A DNA stretch of 64,000 nt from Azonexus hydrophilus (GTDB lineage Bacteria; Pseudomonadota; Gammaproteobacteria; Burkholderiales; Rhodocyclaceae): positions 310,001 through 374,000 of the forward strand of contig NZ_MTHD01000002.1 of NCBI RefSeq assembly GCF_001956855.1, read 5' to 3'. The notes under the pieces are model-generated. The model saw only the letters and a program-made list of their open reading frames with translations. It was not told the origin of the DNA and searched no databases. The position numbers were made by a program, and so were the translations under genes. Each line of letters opens with the position of its first letter. Positions within the stretch are counted from its first letter, which is position 1. Below are positions 35,967-45,478 of the stretch, piece by piece.

Positions 35967-37430
35967 TCAGCCGAGGTCGACCGGAACAAACAGGCGGGTG
36001 TCGCCGCGTTCGACCAGCAAGGCGGCTTTCTTGCCGGATTTGGCGAGCAGGGCGCGCAGTTTTTCGGCACTGCCGACGGCTTCGCCATTGACCGCCAGGA
36101 TCACGTCGCCGGGCCGGATGCCGGCACGGGCGGCGGGGCCGCCGGCGCGCTCGACGAGCAGGCCGGCATCGATGCCGCTGCCGCGCTTTTCTTCCGGCGT
36201 CAGCGGGCGGACGGCGACGCCGAGGCGACCGCGGTCGGCATCCGGGGGTTCTGCGGCGGCGAGTTTTTCTTCCTGGAAGGCGCCGAGCTTCACCGGGATC
36301 TCGCGCATTGCCTTGTTGCGCCAGACCTGCAGGCGGATGGATTCGTTCGGGCGCTTGGCGGCGACGATGGCGGGCAGTTCGCCGGATGCTTCGACCGTCT
36401 GACCGTCGATGCCGACGATGACGTCGCCAGCTTCGAGGCCGGCGCGGGCGGCGGGGCCGTCCTTGTCGACGGATGAGACCAGTGCGCCGGCAGGGCGGGG
36501 GAGGCCGAAGCTGTCAGCCAGCGACTGGTTGATTTCCTGGATGGCGACGCCAAGGCGACCGCGCTCGACCTTGCCGTGGGCGACGATCTGGCGTTCGACG
36601 CCCATCGCGACTTCGACCGGAATGGCGAACGAGAGGCCCTGGTAGCCGCCGCTGCGCGAGTAGATCTGCGAGTTGATGCCGATCACTTCGCCCTGCAGGT
36701 TGAACAGCGGGCCGCCGGAATTGCCGGGGTTGACCGCGACGTCGGTCTGCAGGAAGGGCACGTAGCTGCCGTCCGGCAGGCTGCGCGACTTGGCCGAGAC
36801 GATGCCGGCGCTGGCGCTGGATTCGAAGCCGAAGGGCGAGCCGATGGCCAGGACCCAGTCGCCGACCTGGGTGGCCTTGGAGTTGCCGATGCGTACGGTG
36901 GGCAGATTCTTGCCGTCGATCTTCAGGACGGCGACGTCGCTTGCCGGATCGAGGCCGAGGATTTTGGCGGTGAATTCGCGTTTGTCGTTGAGCTTGACGA
37001 TGACTTCCTCGGCGTCGGCCACGACATGCGCGTTGGTCAGGATGGTACCGTCGGCGGTGATGATGAAGCCGGAGCCGAGGCCGCGCGTCGGCGTGTTGTC
37101 CTGCGGAATCATGCCGCGGAACTGGCGGAAGAACTGGAAGAAGGGATCGTCCGGGTCGATCTGCGGGCCGCTCATTGCGGTCTTGCGGTTGCCGGTGACG
37201 CTGATGTTGACGACGGCCGGGGCGTTGGCGGCGACGATGCTGCGCATGTCCGGATAGCCGGCCGGTGTCGGGACGATAGCAGGCGTGACGACAGGGGCGG
37301 CGACGGCAACAGGTGGTGGCACGGCTGCCGGGGCATTGCCGGACGGGTTCTGACCGAGGGCATAGGCACCGCCGATGGCTGCCGAGACGGCGACGGCGGC
37401 AACGGTGAGTTTCAGCCGGTTGAGGGACAT
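35967..37430 (-). CDS. Do-family periplasmic serine protease (DegQ/MucD type)
   Basis: 487 residues. A signal peptide (1-26) and Pro/Ala/Val linker are followed by the trypsin-like domain with catalytic triad H135 (TNAHVV), D165 (ASDVAVL) and S238 (GNSGGP), and two PDZ domains (about 290-380 and 395-485). It degrades or refolds misfolded envelope proteins; proteases of this kind also control sigma-E-type stress responses. A Pro/Ala/Val-rich linker (31-60) is longer than usual. It is a single gene, the fumarase terminator lying just upstream. Confidence 0.93.
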   Translation of the reverse strand: MSLNRLKLTVAAVAVSAAIGGAYALGQNPSGNAPAAVPPPVAVAAPVVTPAIVPTPAGYPDMRSIVAANAPAVVNISVTGNRKTAMSGPQIDPDDPFFQFFRQFRGMIPQDNTPTRGLGSGFIITADGTILTNAHVVADAEEVIVKLNDKREFTAKILGLDPASDVAVLKIDGKNLPTVRIGNSKATQVGDWVLAIGSPFGFESSASAGIVSAKSRSLPDGSYVPFLQTDVAVNPGNSGGPLFNLQGEVIGINSQIYSRSGGYQGLSFAIPVEVAMGVERQIVAHGKVERGRLGVAIQEINQSLADSFGLPRPAGALVSSVDKDGPAARAGLEAGDVIVGIDGQTVEASGELPAIVAAKRPNESIRLQVWRNKAMREIPVKLGAFQEEKLAAAEPPDADRGRLGVAVRPLTPEEKRGSGIDAGLLVERAGGPAARAGIRPGDVILAVNGEAVGSAEKLRALLAKSGKKAALLVERGDTRLFVPVDLG

Positions 37431-37524
37431 GCGGATCTCCAGTGAGAAATTGGGTGATCCGTATGTTTGTTCACCACCGCCGTTTTTCCATCAGCTGTTG
37501 TGCGACGAATTGTTACGAAATTTT

Positions 37525-37536
37525 GCGGTCGACCGC
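37525..37536. repeat. Iterated palindrome GCGGTCGACCGC, copy 4
   Basis: Exact copy in the intergenic region between the protease gene and the fumarase terminator, with TTTT before and AGCAA after. Confidence 0.8.
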
Positions 37537-37546
37537 AGCAACAATG

Positions 37547-37577
37547 AAAAAAGCCGTCCGGGTGACGGACGGCTTTT
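37547..37577 (-). terminator. Rho-independent terminator of the fumarase gene
   Basis: AAAAGCCGTCCG / CGGACGGCTTTT, a 12-bp stem with loop GGTGA, followed on the minus strand by six Ts. Confidence 0.9.
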
Positions 37578-37594
37578 GCTGGCGCGGCAGTAAA

Positions 37595-39130
37595 TCAGGC
37601 AGTCTTGACCGGGATCTTGCCGATCTTGACCTGCCATTCCTTCGGGCCGGTTTCATGGACGCTGACGCCGGAGGAATCGACGGCAACGGTCACCGGCATG
37701 TTCTCGACGTCGAACTCGTAGATGGCTTCCATGCCCAGGTCGGCAAAGCCGACGACCTTGGCCGACTTGATGGCCTTGGCGACCAGGTAGGCGGCACCGC
37801 CGACGGCCATCAGGTAGGCCGACTTGTTGTCCTTGATCGCCTCGATGGCAACCGGGCCGCGTTCGGACTTGCCGATCATCGAGATCAGGCCGGTCTGTTC
37901 CAGCATCATGCGGGTGAACTTGTCCATGCGGGTGCCGGTGGTCGGGCCGGCCGGTCCGACGACTTCGTCACGCACCGGATCAACCGGGCCGACGTAGTAA
38001 ATGACGCGGTTGGTGAAGTCGACCGGCAGCTTTTCGCCCTTGGCCAGCATGTCGGCAATGCGCTTGTGCGCGGCGTCACGGCCGGTCAGCATCTTGCCGT
38101 TCAGCAGCAGTTTCTGGCCCGGTTTCCAGGCGGCGACTTCTTCCTTGGTCAGCGTGTTCAGATCGACGCGGGTGGCCGACTTGAGGTCCGGTGTCCAGGT
38201 CACGGCCGGCCAGTCTTCGAGCTTCGGCACTTCGAGCTTGGCCGGGCCGGAGCCATCGAGGTGGAAATGGCAGTGGCGGGTCGCGGCGCAGTTCGGCACC
38301 AGCGCAACCGGCAGGTTGGCGGCGTGGCAGGGGTAATCCAGCACCTTGACGTCGAGCACGGTGGTCAGACCACCGAGGCCCTGGGCGCCGACGCCGAGGG
38401 CGTTGATCTTTTCCATCAGTTCGAGGCGCAGTTGTTCCGGACGGGTCAATGTCGCACCGGTCGCAGCCTTGGCCTTCAGTTCGTGGATGTCGACCGGAGC
38501 CATGATCGATTCCTTGGCCAGCAGCATCGCCTTTTCCGGCGTGCCGCCGATGCCGATGCCGATGATGCCGGGCGGGCACCAGCCGGCGCCCATTTCCGGG
38601 ATCTTCTTCAAGACCCAGTCGACCAGGTCGTCGGACGGGTTGAGCATGGCGAACTTGGACTTGGCTTCCGAACCGCCGCCCTTGGCGGCACAGATCACTT
38701 CAACGTGATGGCCTTCGACGATCTCGAAATGCACCACGGCCGGGGTGTTGTCCTTGGTGTTCTTGCGGGCACCGGCGGGGTCGGCCAGCACCGAGGCGCG
38801 CAGCGGATTGTCCGGGTTGCCGTAGGCGCGACGCACGCCTTCATTGATCATTTCCTGGATGCTCATCGTGGCATCCGGCCAGGTGACTTGCATGCCGACC
38901 TTGATGAAGACCATGCCGATGCCGGTGTCCTGACAGATCGGGCGATGGCCTTCGGCCGACATCCGCGAGTTGGTCAGGATCTGGGCGATGGCGTCCTTGG
39001 CGGCGGGGGATTCCTCGCGGTCATAGGCTTCGCCCAGCGCCTTGATGTAATCGAGCGGATGGTAGTAGCTGATGTACTGGAAGGCATCGGCGACGGACTG
39101 GATCAGGTCTTCCTGCTTGATGGCGGTCAT
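37595..39130 (-). CDS. Class I fumarate hydratase (two-domain, FumA/FumB type)
   Basis: 511 residues. The length and RPICQDTGIGMVFIKVG (C66), GWCPPGIIGIGIGGTPEKA and CAATRHCHFH segments are those of oxygen-sensitive class I fumarases, whose 4Fe-4S cluster is bound by three cysteines. It interconverts fumarate and malate in the TCA cycle. The ATG at 39130 has GGAG upstream. The neighbour upstream, a YqhA-type membrane protein, is only 13 bases away in the same direction, so they are probably one operon. Confidence 0.93.
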   Translation of the reverse strand: MTAIKQEDLIQSVADAFQYISYYHPLDYIKALGEAYDREESPAAKDAIAQILTNSRMSAEGHRPICQDTGIGMVFIKVGMQVTWPDATMSIQEMINEGVRRAYGNPDNPLRASVLADPAGARKNTKDNTPAVVHFEIVEGHHVEVICAAKGGGSEAKSKFAMLNPSDDLVDWVLKKIPEMGAGWCPPGIIGIGIGGTPEKAMLLAKESIMAPVDIHELKAKAATGATLTRPEQLRLELMEKINALGVGAQGLGGLTTVLDVKVLDYPCHAANLPVALVPNCAATRHCHFHLDGSGPAKLEVPKLEDWPAVTWTPDLKSATRVDLNTLTKEEVAAWKPGQKLLLNGKMLTGRDAAHKRIADMLAKGEKLPVDFTNRVIYYVGPVDPVRDEVVGPAGPTTGTRMDKFTRMMLEQTGLISMIGKSERGPVAIEAIKDNKSAYLMAVGGAAYLVAKAIKSAKVVGFADLGMEAIYEFDVENMPVTVAVDSSGVSVHETGPKEWQVKIGKIPVKTA

Positions 39131-39143
39131 GCGCAACTCCGGG

Positions 39144-39674
39144 TCAGTGGTTGTTGTGTTGAAGAATGAGGGTCTGGGTCATGATCTTGTCCACCCAGGC
39201 CATGGCCAGCGCGGAAATGATGAAGACCAGGTGGATCACTACCTGCCAGAGCAGGGTGTGTTCCGGCAGGTTGCCGGCATTGATGAAACTCTTCAGCAAA
39301 TGGATCGACGAGATGCCGATGATGGCTGTCGACAGCTTGATCTTGAGCACGCCGGCATTGACGTGGTTGAGCCATTCCGGCTGGTCGGGATGCTCGTCGA
39401 GATGGAGCCGGGAAACGAAGGTTTCATAGCCGCCGACGATGACCATGATCAGCAGGTTGGCGATCATGACGATGTCGATCAGGCCGAGCACGATCAACAT
39501 GACGTCGGCTTCGGTGATCGGGCTGCCGGAGAAGAAGCTGTGCACCAGATGTGTCAGCTCGATCATGAACATCCAGACAAAAAATGCCTGGGCGATGACC
39601 AGCCCGAGATACAACGGAGCCTGCAGCCAGCGGCTGGCGAAGAGGAATGTCGGCAGGAGCTTGTTCGGATTCAT
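39144..39674 (-). CDS. YqhA/UPF0114 membrane protein
   Basis: 176 residues from the ATG at 39674. Four membrane helices (about 8-32, 55-80, 105-130 and 140-165) and the typical YETFVSRL and ISSIHLLKSF motifs identify the UPF0114 family, whose function is not established. It precedes fumarase by 13 bases in the same direction. Confidence 0.85.
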   Translation of the reverse strand: MNPNKLLPTFLFASRWLQAPLYLGLVIAQAFFVWMFMIELTHLVHSFFSGSPITEADVMLIVLGLIDIVMIANLLIMVIVGGYETFVSRLHLDEHPDQPEWLNHVNAGVLKIKLSTAIIGISSIHLLKSFINAGNLPEHTLLWQVVIHLVFIISALAMAWVDKIMTQTLILQHNNH

Positions 39675-39926
39675 GCGCGAGGCGAGGGCATTTCGGGGCG
39701 GCAAGTTTAGCATGCGCCGGCCGGCCTGCTTCGATATGCCGAATTGCTGCGCCGCAGCGTGATTTCGTAAGGCCTTTGTAAGATTATCGTCGTGTAATGC
39801 TGGCTTGACGCTGGACCAGGGAGCAAGTGGTTTTGGCGCGTACGGCTTGGTTACATCCCGGGGTTCTGCCCCGAGGCCCGATCGGTTGTTTCAACATAAA
39901 TGCGAAGTACCGCAGAGGAGAAGAAT
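39675..39926. other. Divergent leader region between yqhA-type gene and acs
   Basis: 252 bases. It holds the promoters of both flanking genes, but I see no strong -10/-35 pair. A short hairpin CGGGG-TTCTG-CCCCG at 39859-39873 lies in the acs leader about 55 bases before its ATG. Confidence 0.35.
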
Positions 39927-41888
39927 ATGTCGAATGAGTCCGTGCAGTTTTATTATCCGTCTGACGAAATCGTCAAGAACGCGGCGGTTTCGGGGATGGA
40001 CGCCTACAAGGCGCTGTGCGCGGAAGCAGAAGCCGACTACGAAGGTTTCTGGGCCAAGCGGGCCCGCGAACTGATCACCTGGAAGGAACCCTTCACCCAG
40101 GTGCTGGATGAGTCCAACGCTCCGTTCTTCAAGTGGTTTGCCGACGGCAAGCTCAATGTTTCCTACAACTGCCTCGACCGTCAGGTCGAAGCCGGTCTCG
40201 GCGACAAGGTCGCCATCATCTTCGAAGCCGACAATGGCGACGTGACCAAGGTCACCTACAAGGAGATGCTGACCAAGGTCTGCAAGATGGCCAACCTGCT
40301 GCGTGCCAAGGGCGTGCAGAAGGGTGACCGCGTCGTTATCTACATGCCGATGACCGTCGAAGGCATCGTCGCCATGCAGGCCTGTGCCCGTATCGGCGCA
40401 CCGCACTCCATCGTGTTCGGCGGCTTCTCCGCCCAGGCACTGCGCGACCGCATCAACGATGCCGGCGCCACCCTGCTGATCACCTCCGACGGCCAGTTCC
40501 GCGGTGGCAAGGCCCTGCCGCTGAAGACCATCGCCGATGAAGCCATCGCCATGGGCGGTTGCGACACGCTGAAGGGCGTCGTCGTCTTCAAGCGCACCGG
40601 CGTCGAGTGCAACATGGTTGCCGGTCGCGACGAATGGCTGCACGACGGTCTGGCCAATCAGCCGGAAACCTGCGAACCGGAATGGGTTGGTGCAGAACAC
40701 CCGCTGTTCCTGCTCTACACGTCGGGCTCCACTGGCAAGCCGAAGGGCGTCCAGCACTCCACCGGTGGTTACCTGCTGCACGCCATCATGACCATGCAAT
40801 GGACCTTCGACATCAAGCCGAACGATGTCTTCTGGTGCACGGCCGACATCGGCTGGGTTACCGGCCACACCTACATCACCTACGGCCCGCTGGCCTGCGG
40901 CGCTACCGAAGTCGTCTTCGAAGGCGTGCCGACCTACCCGGATGCCGGCCGTTTCTGGAAGATGATCCAGGATCACAAGGTCAGCATCTTCTACACCGCG
41001 CCGACCGCCATCCGTTCGCTGATCAAGGCCTCCGACACCAAGCCGGAAGTGCATCCGAAGAGCTTCGACCTGTCTTCGCTGCGTCTCCTCGGTTCGGTCG
41101 GCGAGCCGATCAATCCGGCGGCCTGGGAGTGGTACCACCACAACGTCGGCGGCGACCGCTGCCCGATCGTCGATACCTTCTGGCAGACCGAAACCGGTGG
41201 TCACATGATCACCCCGCTGCCGGGCGCAACCCCGCTGGTGCCGGGTTCCTGCACGCTGCCCTTCCCGGGTATCCAGTTCGCCGTGGTCGATGAGACCGGC
41301 GCCGACCTGCCGTGGGGCCAGGGCGGTATCCTGGTGTGCAAGAAGCCGTGGCCGTCGATGATCCGCACGATCTGGAACGACGACGAACGCTACATCAAGT
41401 CCTACTACCCGGCCGACTTCCAGGGCAAGTACTACCTGGCAGGCGACGGCGCGATCCGCGACAAGGACACCGGCTACTTCACCATCACCGGCCGTATCGA
41501 TGACGTGCTGAACGTTTCCGGTCACCGCATGGGTACGATGGAAATCGAATCCGCGCTGGTTGCCAATCCGCTGGTTGCCGAGGCTGCCGTGGTCGGCCGT
41601 CCGGACGACCTGACCGGTGAAGCCATCGTTGCCTTCGTCGTCCTCAAGGGCCAGCGCCCGACCGGCGACGATGCCAAGAAGATGATCAAGGAACTGTCGG
41701 ATTGGGTGGGCAAGGAGATCGGTCCGATCGCCAAGCCGAAGGACATCCGCTTCGGCGACAACCTGCCGAAGACCCGTTCGGGCAAGATCATGCGCCGTCT
41801 GCTGCGTGGCCTGGCCAAGGGCGAGGAACTGACGCAGGACACCTCGACGCTTGAGAATCCGGCGATTCTGGAGCAGTTGAAGGGCTAA
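39927..41888 (+). CDS. acs: Acetyl-CoA synthetase
   Basis: 653 residues, start after AGAGGAGAAG. Adenylate-forming enzyme that converts acetate, CoA and ATP to acetyl-CoA. P-loop [12 protein letters not shown]5 [10 protein letters not shown]8 [13 protein letters not shown] and the acetyltransferase-sensitive lysine in [11 protein letters not shown] near the C-terminus are all present. It opens the acetate cluster that continues to 53.9 kb with an SSS-type kinase and an ActP-like symporter; in Vibrio and Pseudomonas, acs is controlled by kinases of the CrbS/MxtR type, so the arrangement fits. Confidence 0.96.
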   Translation: MSNESVQFYYPSDEIVKNAAVSGMDAYKALCAEAEADYEGFWAKRARELITWKEPFTQVLDESNAPFFKWFADGKLNVSYNCLDRQVEAGLGDKVAIIFEADNGDVTKVTYKEMLTKVCKMANLLRAKGVQKGDRVVIYMPMTVEGIVAMQACARIGAPHSIVFGGFSAQALRDRINDAGATLLITSDGQFRGGKALPLKTIADEAIAMGGCDTLKGVVVFKRTGVECNMVAGRDEWLHDGLANQPETCEPEWVGAEHPLFLLYTSGSTGKPKGVQHSTGGYLLHAIMTMQWTFDIKPNDVFWCTADIGWVTGHTYITYGPLACGATEVVFEGVPTYPDAGRFWKMIQDHKVSIFYTAPTAIRSLIKASDTKPEVHPKSFDLSSLRLLGSVGEPINPAAWEWYHHNVGGDRCPIVDTFWQTETGGHMITPLPGATPLVPGSCTLPFPGIQFAVVDETGADLPWGQGGILVCKKPWPSMIRTIWNDDERYIKSYYPADFQGKYYLAGDGAIRDKDTGYFTITGRIDDVLNVSGHRMGTMEIESALVANPLVAEAAVVGRPDDLTGEAIVAFVVLKGQRPTGDDAKKMIKELSDWVGKEIGPIAKPKDIRFGDNLPKTRSGKIMRRLLRGLAKGEELTQDTSTLENPAILEQLKG

Positions 41889-41908
41889 GCAGTATTTGCG
41901 GTCGGCCG

Positions 41909-41920
41909 GCGGTCGACCGC
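41909..41920. repeat. Iterated palindrome GCGGTCGACCGC, copy 5
   Basis: Exact copy in the non-coding gap 20 bases after acs, preceded by a second half-element (TTTGCGGTCGG) in the same orientation. Confidence 0.8.
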
Positions 41921-41985
41921 AACATTTCACGGAGCAGCACGCTTGCCAGCTTGCTTCGACAGACAAAAAGGGCAAGGAGGAGACA

Positions 41986-42096
41986 ATGGTCGCCCATAAG
42001 GTGGCCTCCCGTGTGGTCGCATCAGACTGCATGCCAACAACGGCTGGCACGCTTGGCGTGCCGGCCGTTTTCATTTTTTTGCAGGGGGTCCGGTGA
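41986..42096 (+). CDS. Possible 36-residue leader peptide
   Basis: An ATG with an excellent Shine-Dalgarno (AAGGAGGAG, 5 bases upstream) opens a 36-codon frame that runs through the post-acs hairpin and stops at a TGA overlapping the GTG start of the next gene (GTGA). The peptide MVAHKVASRVVASDCMPTTA... matches nothing I know. It could couple translation into the downstream operon across the terminator, or be chance. Confidence 0.35.
   Translation: MVAHKVASRVVASDCMPTTAGTLGVPAVFIFLQGVR
42039..42080 (+). terminator. Terminator or attenuator after acs
   Basis: A 14-bp stem (AACGGCTGGCACGC / GCGTGCCGGCCGTT, one T-G wobble) with a TTG loop, followed by TTCA and seven Ts. It lies between acs and the signalling operon and inside the candidate leader ORF, so ribosomes on that ORF would affect it. 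Confidence 0.75.
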
Positions 42097-42287
42097 AACG
42101 AGGCAGTCCAACGCGGCAGCGCCTGACGGCACTGTGCCTGTTCGGCATTCCCTTGCTGACCTATCCGATCCTTGGTTTGCCGGGGGGCACGCTGGCCGAT
42201 ATCCCGGTTGTCGTGCTCTACCTGTTCGGCGTCTGGGGCGGCCTCATCCTGCTGGCGGCCCGGGTGGCCGAGCGGCGGAGCAAGTAG
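42093..42287 (+). CDS. Small two-helix membrane protein
   Basis: 64 residues from a GTG start. Two hydrophobic helices (about 14-30 and 36-57: LCLFGIPLLTYPILG and IPVVVLYLFGVWGGLILLAA) separated by a short loop, with a basic C-terminus. It ends one base before the start of the symporter-kinase gene, so it is probably a small subunit or anchor of that kinase, comparable to the small subunits seen with sodium/solute symporters. This role is inference. Confidence 0.7.
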   Translation: MKRGSPTRQRLTALCLFGIPLLTYPILGLPGGTLADIPVVVLYLFGVWGGLILLAARVAERRSK

Positions 42288-42288
42288 C

Positions 42289-45003
42289 ATGCTGTCCGGC
42301 TGGTTCATCGTGTTGCTGTCCGCCACCTACATCGGTGTGCTGTTTGCCGTCGCCCGTTTTGGTGATGCCCGCGCCGATGCCGGCCGTTCGATCATTTCGG
42401 CCAACGTCTATGCGTTGTCGCTGGCGGTGTACTGCACGTCGTGGACGTTTTTTGGCAGCGTCGGCCGGGCCACCTCGGGCGGGCTGTCCTTCCTGACCAT
42501 CTACCTCGGGCCGACGCTGATGCTGCTGTGCGTCGGCGTCATCGTCAAGATGATCCGCATTGCCAAGGCGCAGCGCATCACGTCCATTGCCGACTTCATC
42601 GCCTCGCGTTACGGCAAGAGTCAGTTGCTGGCCGGACTGGTGACGGTGATCGCGGTGATCGGCATCGTGCCTTACATCGCGCTCCAGCTGAAAGCCGTGG
42701 CCGCCAGCCTGGATGTGCTGTTCGACCAGCCGGGGCATGCCATCCACCTGTGGGGCATCGATTCGACGCTGCTGGTGGCGGCGGTGCTGGCACTGTTCAC
42801 GATCCTGTTCGGCACCCGCCACCTGGATGCGACTGAGCGCCACGAAGGCATGGTTGCTGCCGTCGCCTTCGAATCGGTGGTCAAGCTCGTGGCCTTCATC
42901 GCTGTCGGCGTGTTCGTCACCTACGGCATGTTCGACGGGTTTTCCGACCTGTTCCGGCGTGCGGCAGCCCATCCGGAACTGGCCGGGCTGCTTGAACTGG
43001 ATGCTTCGCGTGCCGGCACCTGGGCGGCGATGATCCTGCTGTCGGCGCTGGCCATCGTTTTCCTGCCGCGCCAGTTCCAGGTGATGGTCGTCGAGAACGT
43101 CGACGAATCGCACCTCAAGCGCGCGGTCTGGTTGTTCCCGCTGTATCTGCTGCTGATCAACATCTTCGTGTTGCCGGTGGCGCTCGGTGGCCTGATGCAT
43201 TTCAGCGGGCAGGGGGCGAATCCCGATACCTTCGTGCTAACGCTGCCGCTGTCGCAAGGGGCCGAATCACTGGCGCTGTTCGTCTTCATCGGCGGTTTGT
43301 CGGCAGCGACCGGGATGGTCATCGTCGAAACCATCGCGCTGTCCACGATGATCTGCAACGACCTGGTGATGCCGGCATTGTTGCGGTCGACCTGGCTGAA
43401 AATGGAAAAACGCGGCGACCTGTCCGGGCTGCTGATCGGCATTCGCCGGGTCGCCATCGTGCTCATCCTGCTGCTCGGCTATGTCTATTTCAAGGCCGCC
43501 GGCGAAGCCTATGCGCTGGTCGGTATCGGGTTGATTTCGTTTGCCGCCGTCGCCCAGTTCGCGCCGGCCTTGTTTGGCGGCATGTACTGGAAGCAGGCGA
43601 CGCGGGCCGGTGCGCTGGCCGGTCTGCTCGCCGGTTTCTCGGTGTGGTTGTACACGCTGCTGCTGCCGTCCTTTGCCCGCTCGGGCTGGATCGGCAACGG
43701 CTTCGTCGAGCACGGCCTGTTCGGCATCGAGTGGCTGCGCGCCCAGGCGCTGTTCGGCCTGACCGGGCTGGACGAGATTTCGCATTGCCTGTGGTGGAGC
43801 ATGCTGGCCAACATTGGCGCCTATGTCGTGGTTTCCTTGAGTACTGTGCCCGATGCGCTGGAGGCCGGCCAGGCCGAGCGTTTCGTCGATGTTTTCCGGC
43901 ATGCGCAACGGGCGCCGGATGCCCGCTTGTGGCGCGGCAATGCGTCGCTCAAGGAGCTGGTCGATCTGCTTGAACGTTTTCTCGGACCGGCCCGGGCGCG
44001 CCAGCAACTGGCAGCCTACGCGCGCAGCCGGGGCCAGCGCGACTGGCACGGCCTGCCGCCGGACGCGGAATTCGTGCATTTTGCCGAGGGTGAACTGGCC
44101 GGGGCCATCGGTTCGGCGAGCGCGCGGGCGATGGTTTCCAGCGTCACCCGCGAGGAGGATCTCGGCCTCGAGGAAGTGCTCGACATCCTCGACGAGGCCA
44201 CCCAGGTGCGCGCTTACAGCCGCGAACTGGAGGCCAAGCAGCAAGCGCTGGAAGTGGCCACCGGCGAGTTGCGCGAGGCCAACGAACGGCTGCGCGAACT
44301 GGACCGGATGAAGGACGATTTCATCTCGACGGTGACGCACGAGTTGCGCACGCCGCTGACCTCGATCCGTGCGCTGTCGGAAATGCTGCACGAGGACCCG
44401 AAGCTGGAACTCGAAGAACGCCGGCGTTTCCTCGGCATCATCGTCAGCGAGACCGAGCGCCTGACCCGCCTGATCAACCAGATTCTGGACATGGCCAAGC
44501 TCGAATCCGGGCGTGCCGAATGGACGACTGCCGATGTCGATGTCAGCGAAGTGGTACGTGAGTCGATGAACGCGCTGGAACAGTTGTTCCACGAAAAAGG
44601 CGTGCATCTCGACAGCGATCTGGCGGACCGGTTGCCGCCGGTACAGGCCGATCGGGACCGGCTGACCCAGGTTGTCGTCAACCTGCTGTCGAACGCCGTC
44701 AAGTTCGTGCCGGGCGGCGGCAAGGGACGTGTCCGCGTCGGTGTTTCGGCCGACGAAAAGGCGGTGCGCGTAACGGTTGCCGACAACGGTCCCGGCCTGA
44801 CTGCCGAGGAGTGTGGCGTCATTTTCGAGAAATTCCGCCAGGGCGGAAACACGATGACCGACAAGCCGCAGGGCACCGGTCTGGGACTGCCAATCAGCCG
44901 GCAAATCGTCGAGTATTTTGGTGGTAAGCTTTGGGTAGAAAGTGCGCCGGGTGCCGGTGCCACCTTCATTTTCACGGTCCCCTTGCCGGGACCGGAAGCA
45001 TAA
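42289..45003 (+). CDS. Symporter-fused sensor histidine kinase (CbrA/CrbS type)
   Basis: 904 residues. The N-terminal ~480 residues are a sodium/solute symporter domain with about 13 helices (starting WFIVLLSATYIGVLFAV; QLKAVAASLDVLF; FQVMVVENVDE). A linker of ~150 residues leads to HisKA with phosphoacceptor H684 (VTHELRTPLTSI) and a HATPase with NLLSNAVKFVP, DNGPGL and GTGLGLPISRQI. Kinases of this type sense acetate or amino acids, perhaps by substrate flux, and control acs in Vibrio and Pseudomonas. Position 400 bases after acs supports acetate sensing here. The next gene is a likely response regulator. Confidence 0.9.
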   Translation: MLSGWFIVLLSATYIGVLFAVARFGDARADAGRSIISANVYALSLAVYCTSWTFFGSVGRATSGGLSFLTIYLGPTLMLLCVGVIVKMIRIAKAQRITSIADFIASRYGKSQLLAGLVTVIAVIGIVPYIALQLKAVAASLDVLFDQPGHAIHLWGIDSTLLVAAVLALFTILFGTRHLDATERHEGMVAAVAFESVVKLVAFIAVGVFVTYGMFDGFSDLFRRAAAHPELAGLLELDASRAGTWAAMILLSALAIVFLPRQFQVMVVENVDESHLKRAVWLFPLYLLLINIFVLPVALGGLMHFSGQGANPDTFVLTLPLSQGAESLALFVFIGGLSAATGMVIVETIALSTMICNDLVMPALLRSTWLKMEKRGDLSGLLIGIRRVAIVLILLLGYVYFKAAGEAYALVGIGLISFAAVAQFAPALFGGMYWKQATRAGALAGLLAGFSVWLYTLLLPSFARSGWIGNGFVEHGLFGIEWLRAQALFGLTGLDEISHCLWWSMLANIGAYVVVSLSTVPDALEAGQAERFVDVFRHAQRAPDARLWRGNASLKELVDLLERFLGPARARQQLAAYARSRGQRDWHGLPPDAEFVHFAEGELAGAIGSASARAMVSSVTREEDLGLEEVLDILDEATQVRAYSRELEAKQQALEVATGELREANERLRELDRMKDDFISTVTHELRTPLTSIRALSEMLHEDPKLELEERRRFLGIIVSETERLTRLINQILDMAKLESGRAEWTTADVDVSEVVRESMNALEQLFHEKGVHLDSDLADRLPPVQADRDRLTQVVVNLLSNAVKFVPGGGKGRVRVGVSADEKAVRVTVADNGPGLTAEECGVIFEKFRQGGNTMTDKPQGTGLGLPISRQIVEYFGGKLWVESAPGAGATFIFTVPLPGPEA

Positions 45004-45022
45004 GGATGGGAGACTAAACCAG

Positions 45023-45394
45023 ATGTCAAAAAAAATACTGATTGTCGATGACGAACCCAACATCGTCATCTCGCTTGAGTTCCTGATGAAGAAGGAAGGC
45101 TTCGAGGTTGCGGTCGCCACTGATGGTGACGAGGCTCTGGCCAAGGTGGCCGAATTCAATCCCGATCTGCTGCTGCTTGACGTGATGATGCCGAAGAAAT
45201 CCGGCTTCGAGGTGTGCGAGGCCTTGCGTGCCGACCCGGACCGTGCCGGTCTGCTGATCGTCATGCTGACCGCCAAGGGCCGCGATACCGAAGTCGCCAA
45301 GGGGCTGGCGATCGGTGCCGACGCCTACGTGACCAAACCGTTCTCGACCAAGGAACTGGTCGTCAAGGTCAAGGACATGCTCGGCCTGGCCTGA
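45023..45394 (+). CDS. Single-domain response regulator
   Basis: 123 residues, one receiver domain only. The phosphorylation site is D53 (LLLLDVMMPKKSG), the acidic pair D9/D10, and the conserved lysine is in VTKPFSTKEL. It has no output domain, so it must act on another protein. It sits 19 bases after the kinase and before the exonuclease-fusion protein. This is unlike CrbR, which carries a LuxR-type DNA-binding domain. Confidence 0.92.
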   Translation: MSKKILIVDDEPNIVISLEFLMKKEGFEVAVATDGDEALAKVAEFNPDLLLLDVMMPKKSGFEVCEALRADPDRAGLLIVMLTAKGRDTEVAKGLAIGADAYVTKPFSTKELVVKVKDMLGLA

Positions 45395-45478
45395 TTCCGT
45401 TTGCCGGCCGGTGCGCCGGTCCGGTTATTACGGTCGACGCCGTTTTCGGCAAAAAAATACTTGCACGGGGTAGCTGCC

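Noticed and set aside
37442..39169. 575-codon frame opposite fumarase
   Set aside because: Antisense shadow; repeats of Gly/Arg/Asp-rich sequence typical of reverse-read high G+C genes.
39891..42326. 811-codon open frame on the minus strand opposite acs
   Set aside because: It mirrors acs codon structure, has no family features, and lies over a gene with full motifs; high G+C produces long antisense frames.
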